In this document: one piece after another, positions 56,960-64,000 of the stretch
Layout of the letters: each line of letters begins with the position of its first letter
Position numbering within the stretch: position 1 is the stretch's first letter
Source of the DNA: Siphonodentalium dalli
Lineage: Eukaryota > Mollusca > Scaphopoda > Gadilida > Siphonodentaliidae
NCBI GenBank assembly: GCA_032622095.1
Contig: CP136067.1
Coordinates: 95,284,707 to 95,348,706, forward strand
Direction of reading: 5' to 3'
DNA: 64,000 bases
Made by a program: the position numbers and the translations under genes
The notes under the pieces: generated by a model
The model's input: the letters and a program-made list of their open reading frames with translations, nothing else
Told to the model about the DNA's origin: nothing
Database searches by the model: none

Positions 56960-57545
56960 GTGTCATATTACCATACTGTTGGGGTAGCATTTTGAATCTA
57001 CCCATATATAAAATGTATATGTTCTAACAAGTAAATATCCAATCAAACTAGATGCACTGTGAACAGTTTTCTATGAAGTTGTTGGTCATTAGCAATACAT
57101 AATGGCTATAGTATTGCAAAAACAGGTGTTTTCACCAAAATGGTTGCCATTCCAACGGTGTACATTCTTCGGATCATATCCAAAATGACTTATAATGGTG
57201 TGATATACATGTGTGCCAACTTCGATGCTTTTACCATAACATTGACGATTGTGTCCTCTTTCCACCCAACTAATAGTGTGGCCATTGTCTATCGGGAAGA
57301 GCAATTTCTAATTTTAAAGGTCGGCAATTGGCCCGGTCACATGTTTCGTAAAGTAATAATCAGCCTATGGATAAGATATGTGGCTCAAAATAAAGGCTAT
57401 GATCTCCAGAATGTAACAAAATATCAATATGATGCAATAAATTGAGAAAGGTTCCTCATAAAGACAAATAATAGGACATGAAGTGATAATATCACTTGAC
57501 CTTTCATAGTCACCTTGACTCTTGAGATCAGTACTGGCGGTTCGT
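56960..57545 (+). repeat. Dispersed repeat R6, copy 2 (with R5-like segment)
   Basis: An inverted relative of 50086-50480. It also contains an R5-like segment (57139-57260: TGGTTGCCATTCC, GGATCATATCCAAAATG, TGCTTTTACCATAAC), so R5 and R6 are probably parts of one family. The frame at 57140-57445 is repeat-derived. Confidence 0.7.
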
Positions 57546-59000
57546 CTTGGAGAATATATACATATAAGTATTATTATATAACTATATCCACCAATAAGTC
57601 CACTGTTCTCACTAAAATACTTCATATATGATCATTTTCCAGCATTCTCAGAAACCACATACTGTTGCTATGGTAACGCCATTTTTGAGGCAATTAATCG
57701 ATAAGAAGCTTGTCAGCATTGGGTTTCAATGTTTCCAGTATATGGGATTTACGATTAACTACATTGCCCAAAATCCCCAAATTTGTTTACGAAACCCATT
57801 TTTTTTATACAAAATTTTAATGACAGGCTACTATGAAGGAAGTTGGAGTGTGAAATGGACCGATCTTCCTGAAGCATCCAAAGGTTGCCGAGAACTATTG
57901 CGATGTGGTTGCTAGAAAGGGTGCAAAAACATTTGTAATTCTCGAGGGCATCATTACGCTGTACTGATCTATGCAGCTGCAATTGCAAATACATTAATGT
58001 CTAAGTAATCGACCCCTTAACCACAGCATACTTAACCACAGATTACTTAGGGCATTACTGTAAGTGTTGCCAACAGTGGCATGTATGCAAATTTTTCCAA
58101 CTCTTTAGGGTGCGTTCACACAACTAGCAGAATTGACTGGCGATTTGTCATGAATTCTTCATACATGACTATCCTTTGCACATTCTTGAATGCCACTTAT
58201 TAGAATCGCAGAATGAGTGTCTTCGATTGTTTTATCCGATATTGGAGTGACGAAATGCCACGAGTTATTGCACGATTGATTCTCATAATATATTAGAATA
58301 ATGTTTTTTAGCACACTTCAGTTGTATAACAACTATATGGGGTATTACATATATCTCACTATATTCCTATTTCAAATGTAAACAATTCATATCATACCTT
58401 GTCGCACATAATTCGCACCTATGCTCGTAATAAAAACATTTGCTGACCTCTAATTTGAAGAACTATAGTTAATATCATAAATATTTAAACGTTGCATTAC
58501 TTGTATGTTGCGCATATAATTCCACAATGATTAGCAGGCTATTAGCAGCTTGTCAAATTGTGAGTAAGTATTATTATAGCTGCACAAAGGTAATCGTGTA
58601 GCTCCATAGCAACGGTTGCCAGGCAGTTTTGTACCAGACCAATGGGCAATATTGTCCACACACACTCGCTAAAATGATAATATGACATACAGTTAACACG
58701 GAAGATTGTCATAATCAACATTCAGACAGTTTTATATGATAGAAATGCTTCTCGTTTCATTGTAATCATCAATTATAGTAATCAAAACAAACAACCCTAT
58801 GTACATACCATTGTTTTGTTTTGTTTTTGCATTATATTTACGCTATGCCATCATCTAGCCTTTAATTTGTGTTTTGCAATCCTTAAAATTGTTATATATA
58901 TACAGAATGATTTATCAGTTTATATTTTCTTGTCAAAGTACATTTTTATAATAAAAAATGTACACACATCTCAATAAAATGTTGATACACGCATCCAATA
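57546..59000. other. Non-coding, with one X-box
   Basis: GTTGCTATGGTAAC (57664-57677) is a perfect-type RFX X-box. A second, imperfect CCATAGCAACGGTTGCCAGG lies at 58604-58623. The 95-codon frame at 57628-57915 has no signature. No gene is supported. Confidence 0.45.
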
Positions 59001-59009
59001 ATAGGGACT

Positions 59010-59380
59010 TTCAAACAAATGGCGCCCATTCTATCCACCATTTTGAATCACCCAACTATAACGGACACATGAGTCAATGGATATATAGCCTGATCCCTTT
59101 TCAGCACAAATAGGTACATAAAACATTGTTTTTCGATCAGAAACTGAGTCATAACGATGCATACTTGTTGGGATTGAGAGAAAAACCAGATTTTTTGTCA
59201 ACACAGTTGCCATGGCAACCAAGGGCATTTTCCAGCTTGGCATGATATCCAAAATGTCTTATTTTTATATGTAGTACATGCGTGTCAAGTTTGGTGCTTT
59301 TACCATAAAATGCACGATTTTGTCATCTATCCGCCCCACTATAAAGCCTAGAGCATTGTGTGCTGCTTGGGTAAGAACGA
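59010..59380 (+). repeat. Dispersed repeat R5, copy 2, carrying an X-box
   Basis: Contains GTTGCCATGGCAAC (59206-59219), CAGCTTGGCATGATATCCAAAATG and TGCTTTTACCATAAAATGCACGATTTTGTC. It is the inverted counterpart of 48780-48940. Confidence 0.7.
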
Positions 59381-59489
59381 GCAACTGGGTAGAAAACATC
59401 TGTCATCAGTGCTTCAAGCCAATCAGTGAATTATTAGCATGTCTATCAACTCAGATGATCTCTCACAAGACCTAAGTTATCCAAGTCTG

Positions 59490-60112
59490 GTAGAGTGCTG
59501 TGACTGCTATATATTATATATTTTGGAAGATCTGTCTGTGTATCTGTGGTATGTGTGTGTGTTCGCGATGAACTCGAAAACGGCCGACCCGATTTCGATG
59601 AAACTTCGTATTGAGGTTACTATCGGTCGGGAAGTGGCATAGGCATATTAATTTTCAGATCCGAGGTCAACTTTTCACGTGCCGAGGTCAAATATGTTTT
59701 TACGCCGTTTTGCGCTAATATATTTCAGTTCGGTGTTCACAAATCGATTCGTTATAGCGCGAATAATAAATTGCCAGTCATATAATTTGCACGGATAGAA
59801 TCTGTGGCGCTTCATCTTTCCAATGATGTATCACACGCCTGTGTACGTTTAAAGTTTCTACCTTAATTATCGGGAAGAACGCAGGACCATGCTTCGCTCA
59901 TCGAAAAACATTCCGTAAATATATTACGCCGTCAACAGATCGTGACGTGATCGCGTTTAACTCTTACCGGCCGATATCGCGTTAACTCATCACCGGCCGA
60001 GGTATCCGCAAATGACATTGGGCAATATATATATATATCTCGGAAACAGGTGGAGCTATCGACTTGAAATTTGTTTTTTGAATAGCTCGGACGAAGTCGG
60101 GTCACCTTCTAG
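59490..60112 (+). mobile_element. Non-autonomous Helitron-like element
   Basis: The head TATATATTTTGGAAGATCTGTCTG resembles that of 35889. CTCGAAAACGGCCGACCCGATTTCGATGAAAC follows. The 3' part, TCTCGGAAACAGGTGGAGCTATCGACTTGAAATTTG, then AATAGCTCGGACGAAGTCGGGT, 6-7 bases and CTAG|T (60109-60113), matches the 3' end of the 35889-36456 element. No Rep/helicase. Confidence 0.7.
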
Positions 60113-60144
60113 TATATATATATATGTCAACTATATATATAAAC

Positions 60145-60905
60145 GAGTAGGATCTGTCCGGATTTTTCTCTCAGATCTCTGCACCGATTTCAACCAAATT
60201 TTGTGTGGTGAATTGGGATACTCTGGCAGATGTTATAATGGTGTTAGTTTTTCAATATTTGAATTAAAACAAATAAAATTAAATTGGTTTTGTTAAATTG
60301 ATCAAGGAAATCAATTAAAAAAAAAAATTAAAACAATATATATAAATCAAAATGTTTCAATGATCAAAATGTGATTGAAGCGCACAAAGGGGCGCCGCTA
60401 AATAAAGGCTCTGTCTAAGATCAAATTGTCCCACAAAGGAGGCCACATGCATCTCAGACGCTGAATATAGACTCCCGAAGTTAATAGAATAGAAGTAAGT
60501 TGCTCCATTACATTAACATAAGTGGTATGGAATATGCTAGATAATGAGCTGGTTGACAGACTAATCAGGAAATAGTTAGAAATTATGAAATTGTGTGTAT
60601 CCTGCACAATGACCTAGGCTTACAGATGATCAGCAATTTATAAACATTTTTGTTTCAATTAAAACAGCTTCTGAAACAGGTTAAACTGTTATTTGAACTA
60701 AATGAGATCATTCCCAGTTATATGAGTAATATCACTAGAGTGTATACGGTTTTAGACCAAATTTAGTGAAAATTGGGGGGGTGGGTGTCAAAACATTGGC
60801 AGTAAACAAATATTTGTTTAGCAGGTTTGGGGGTGGTGGGTCCCCGAAAATGCCAGATGCAAAAAAACGGCATACCTTCCTGCAAATTTGTTACTACCCA
60901 CCCCC
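60145..60905. repeat. Dispersed repeat R2, copy 2 (inverted relative to copy 1)
   Basis: GAGTAGGATCTGTCCGGATTTTTCTCTCAGA opens the copy and CGGCATACCTTCCTGCAAATTTG closes it. The interior matches 30865-31630 in reverse complement, including AGGCTCTGTCTAAGATCAAA and CTAAATTTGGTCTAAAACC. It abuts the CTAG end of the Helitron-like element after a short TA run. Confidence 0.75.
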
Positions 60906-61009
60906 GGCCCGTCCTATCATGTTCCCACACAATAAAAATGGTACATAAATTTATGGATGACATGGGAAAGGATATGATGTCTGATGTCTTCAGGATTTTT
61001 TGCGAAAAC

Positions 61010-61228
61010 CCTGTGCCAATGCATTCTCTTATATATGCGAGTCGCCCATAGGGCGCCTCGCATATATAAGAGAATGCATTGGCCTAACAATATTTATCTT
61101 GATCTTGTAAGCCAGTTCATTCTCTTTTATATGCGAGGCTCCTATGGGAGACTCGCATATATAAGATAATGTGCTGAAACAGGGTCTTCAATGCTGCACC
61201 AACGCAGCTCCCATTATGAAAGGGTTAA
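61010..61228. mobile_element. piggyBac-like MITE remnant with two tandem hairpins
   Basis: Hairpin 1 (61018-61080) is a nearly perfect palindrome, AATGCATTCTCTTATATATG...CATATATAAGAGAATGCATT, with centre CGCCCATAGGGCG. Hairpin 2 (61119-61173) repeats the design, with centre CTCCTATGGGAG. The right end, ATGAAAGGGTTAA, matches the CCCTTT-type termini at 3728 and 5209 and has TTAA at 61225-61228. GCATATATAAGAGAATGCATTGGC is shared with 5585-5610. Confidence 0.7.
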
Positions 61229-62249
61229 GGCATGAGAAAAACAATTTGCATAAAATATATGTATTTAAAAAAATGATTAAAATAGGGTCGGGAGGAGATG
61301 TAAATCTAGTCATTTCGCCAATTTGGGCGGTTATCTAATGGCTGTTTTTCATCTGACGTGTGTGTCAGGATAGAGGAGCTGGAGGATTTGTGTAAATGTT
61401 AGCACAAACTACATTTCCAAACTACATTTCCAAGTAACGATGGTTTGTTGTTTATTTTGAGGAATCATACCACATCAGATGAATTCAGCCCAAATATGTT
61501 AACAGTTGTCGTGTAAAACATTTGCAGTAGGTTAGCGTTATTTGTTATTTGCGGATGTCGTTTAACATGGGGAAAATACACTACTACGTTTGAACGGCAT
61601 GTGCATTTGTCGTTTTTTAATTATAACAACATGATAATCAATAACAGAGGCAGTCTATGTCAAATACAGTCGCTCTATTTACGATACTAATTGGGGAACT
61701 TTGTAAATTAAATTACGCGTAAACCAGCGTAAACGTATACCTGCTGCAAATCGAGAAGGTGCCGGATGCCGGAATCGGCGTACTCGCCCCAGGGCTAACT
61801 CGCCCCAATCGACGTGTGCCAACTCGGAATAAAAGGCCGGCTCGGAATAAAAGATGTATACGGGGTGTTATATGGCGTTTGGTCCGTTGTTTCTCAATGA
61901 ATATTATTGAAATTTGGTGTATATGTCCGGGCTGGGACATGGAATACAATAACGTTTACAACTGTTTTTAAATTTACAAATGTGTTGATTTTATTAAACT
62001 TTTTCGTTCTGAAACACACTATACTCGTCATGTCCATATCTAGTATTACTTAGAAATGTCAGCTTTCCAGATTCATAATCGCTCCATTGACTGTAACAGA
62101 TGAAGTTATCCCCCTCTTCGGATCGAGTGTCACTGAAACTTTATTTTGTTAGACTGCCTGTAGTCACTGATTATATGTGGAAATAATCTGTAATAAGATG
62201 TAGCACTGTTTATTTTATATTTACATGTAGTGCTGTTTTTTATACAACA
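61229..62249. other. Non-coding stretch
   Basis: A small tandem duplication, AAACTACATTTCC (61407-61432), is visible. Frames at 61713-61949 and 61759-61971 oppose each other and have no signatures. No gene is supported. Confidence 0.5.
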
Positions 62250-62257
62250 ATTCCACC

Positions 62258-63431
62258 CAGGCTTCTCAACGGTAAGCTGTACCGGTACCGCGTACTCGGG
62301 CATTTGTTGCGGTAACGGTGCTGGTGTGCAGATCCACCGGTACTCGGTACTGTGGTTGCATATATGCACGTTCTTAGATCAGCAGGCTGTCTGGCAAAAT
62401 ACAGTAGTATCACGTTTCGCTCTTTAAACTACACGTGATGCACATCGATCGTGATTGTATTCATGACGTGAGAGGTCGGTCACGGAAGGGTGGTTCCTGG
62501 TTTTGATGTGTCTATTATAACTCTTCAATGGTTGAATTCCAATTCTTTGAAAGCACGGCCTTGTGATATTGTTTTAATTTTCAAAGATTATTTTGTGTTG
62601 GGAACTGATTGCAATTTATGTTTTTGCCTTTATTTTTGCCCAGTTGTGGCAATTATACACTAAACCCAGTTACAATTTCTTATCATTTATTCACCAACGA
62701 CATCACCCACAAGTATGGCCCATACGTTTTGATTAATCACATACACACGTACCCGTTCACATGTCATATCAGTTTGCATATATAAGGTAGACCATTTTGA
62801 ATTTAAATGGGTCTCATGGAACCTCCAGTTATATAACAAAATCGGGGACGAATATCCACGAACCGTGCACAATGTACATGTAATTTGCTGAATAGACATG
62901 ATAGTTCATATTTGGTATAGGAACTCGTGGAAAGAAATTGTTGCCTAACTTGACTCATTATTGTTTAGATTCAAAATAGCCGACCGCGCGACTTTGCAAA
63001 TACATTTAATCTGATTTAATATTGTGAAGTGAAAACCACCGACGTGTGTCGCGTTACTTTCTATCAGTTTATCACACACATAAGAACAATAAATTAAAAC
63101 CACAAAACGTGTGCAACGAATAGTTCTAATTTGGTTGATTGAATTGTCTATGTTGTCATTTGCGCATCACTAAACTCTACGGAAAAGTTTGTTAGTATAT
63201 TCCAAAATGGTATATAATATCCCGAAATAGTTTCTTTATTCTGATATCAAATTATCATTAGTTCATGTTAATAATAGAGTTCGCGGCTTGTGATTTTCAG
63301 CACTGTATTACCTCTAGATATTCCTAGAACTATAACATGGCTTGACAGTACCGGTACAGGAACCACGGAACTAGCAAAGTATCGATACCGGTACCGGCAT
63401 GTGTGGTACCGGCGGTACTTTGAGAAGTCCC
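62258..63431. mobile_element. hAT-like non-autonomous element with 8-bp target duplication
   Basis: The left end CAGGCTTCTCAACGGTAAG and the right end (reverse complement GGGACTTCTCAAAGTACC) are imperfect terminal inverted repeats sharing CTTCTCAA. The element is flanked by an exact 8-base direct repeat, ATTCCACC, at 62250-62257 and 63432-63439. CAGGG-type ends with CTTCTCAA and 8-base duplications are hallmarks of the hAT superfamily. Subterminal regions (62275-62350 and 63345-63415) are rich in CGGTACCGG words, which may be transposase-binding repeats. The 1,174-base body encodes no transposase. Confidence 0.85.
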
Positions 63432-63639
63432 ATTCCACCTAGATCATCATGTGATCGACCATACATGGGGTGTGATGACCTGGTTGAATTAAGAGCGGTT
63501 TGATGGATCACTTCTGTCTTCGAGCTAGATTATAGCAACCACCCCAGTGGGTGTTTATACCTAAATGCGTGTGAATTATGACGTCATATAATTTTTCTAT
63601 ATTTCTATACCAAGAGCGAAAATAGCGTGTATGCTTTTT

Positions 63640-63720
63640 TGTAAATTTCACACGTGACTTCCGGGAGGTTACTGCGCAGACTCCAGCAGAAACTGATCGA
63701 AGAATTACGTTTTCTTCACT
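63640..63720 (+). promoter_or_regulatory. Promoter-like cluster: E-box, ETS site, NRF1-like half site
   Basis: CACGTGACTTCCGGGAGG (63651-63668) joins an E-box (CACGTG) and an ETS site (ACTTCCGG). ACTGCGCAGA (63671-63680) resembles an NRF1 half site. No TATA box is present. Such clusters mark TATA-less housekeeping promoters in animals. The following 250 bases are less AT-rich and lack repeats, like a 5' untranslated exon. The CAAC-rich stretch 63720-63830 fits a leader. Confidence 0.45.
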
Positions 63721-63929
63721 TCAACTTCAACACAATCGACTGTTAGTAACGGTACTGAGTTAGGAGAGCAGCGTGCTCCGAAGACAACCGCGACGGAGAA
63801 ATTTACATACAAGTACAACAACAACGATTGCCGATGATCACTTTTTAATTGTCCTCACTGAGTCATTCAGAGACTCAATCAAATAATAGATTAATCGAGG
63901 ATTAATCACAACCTTTCTAGTCTGATAAC

Positions 63930-63939
63930 ATGGCATTCG
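63930..63939 (+). CDS. Possible start of a first coding exon running off the window
   Basis: The ATG at 63930 (ATAACATGGCATTCGG) is followed at 63940 by GTAAAA, a possible splice donor, giving a very short coding start (MAFG or MAF). If not spliced there, the frame ends after 12 codons. It lies about 260 bases downstream of the promoter-like cluster. This is speculative; exons beyond the window would be needed. Confidence 0.15.
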
Positions 63940-64000
63940 GTAAAATATTACCGTGGCACAGTTTGTGATTAGCCATCTCGATTGTAAACAAATCTTCTAC

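Noticed and set aside
1-64000. Prokaryotic features: operons, CRISPR arrays, rRNA or tRNA genes, Shine-Dalgarno-led genes
   Set aside because: None is seen. Coding density, introns and transposon types indicate animal nuclear DNA.

Overview
The window looks like animal nuclear DNA, most likely from a marine invertebrate, and a mollusc or other lophotrochozoan fits best. The reasons are AT-rich sequence, frequent ACATGTACATGT-type words, very sparse coding sequence, GT-AG introns of several kb, a secreted PAN plus C-type-lectin gene, and many families of non-autonomous transposons. Species assignment is inference. There is no sign of a prokaryotic operon, rRNA, tRNA or CRISPR array.

The only well-supported protein-coding gene lies on the plus strand. 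Three exons (8569-8881, 12368-12544, 25072-25316) all join in phase 1 and give an uninterrupted 244-residue protein: signal peptide, PAN/Apple-like domain, C-type lectin domain. A TATA box and a palindromic CRE lie upstream. Intron 2 is 12.5 kb and holds a 4.1-kb foldback element. At the right edge (63640-63960) there is a promoter-like block (E-box, ETS site, NRF1-like half) followed by a short possible first exon.

Most of the rest is repeats. Three large inverted-repeat (foldback-like) elements stand out. A (19988-24095) has 1.4-kb arms and a bidirectional minisatellite core. B (42161-47420) has arms made of sub-repeats and encloses a dead Ty3/gypsy pol plus an unidentified minus-strand coding remnant. 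C (52643-55804) has arms of 170-190-bp repeats, a nested insertion, and two unrecognised open frames in its core. Other items are TTAA-flanked piggyBac-like MITEs (3728, 5209, 61010), a 1.17-kb hAT-like element with an 8-bp target duplication (62258-63431), three Helitron-like elements ending in CTAG (35889, 49300, 59490), a Crypton/DUF3504-type recombinase fragment (33778) and many dispersed or tandem families.

Layout: 1-3.5 kb, minisatellite and a degenerate module array; 3.5-8.3 kb, MITEs; 8.3-25.3 kb, the lectin gene; 25.3-42 kb, tandem and dispersed repeats, the Crypton fragment and a Helitron; 42-47.4 kb, foldback B; 47.4-52.6 kb, dispersed repeats and a Helitron; 52.6-55.8 kb, foldback C; 55.8-64 kb, dispersed repeats, a Helitron, the hAT element and the right-edge promoter. 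All similarity statements come from reading the sequence by eye. No database search or alignment was run.
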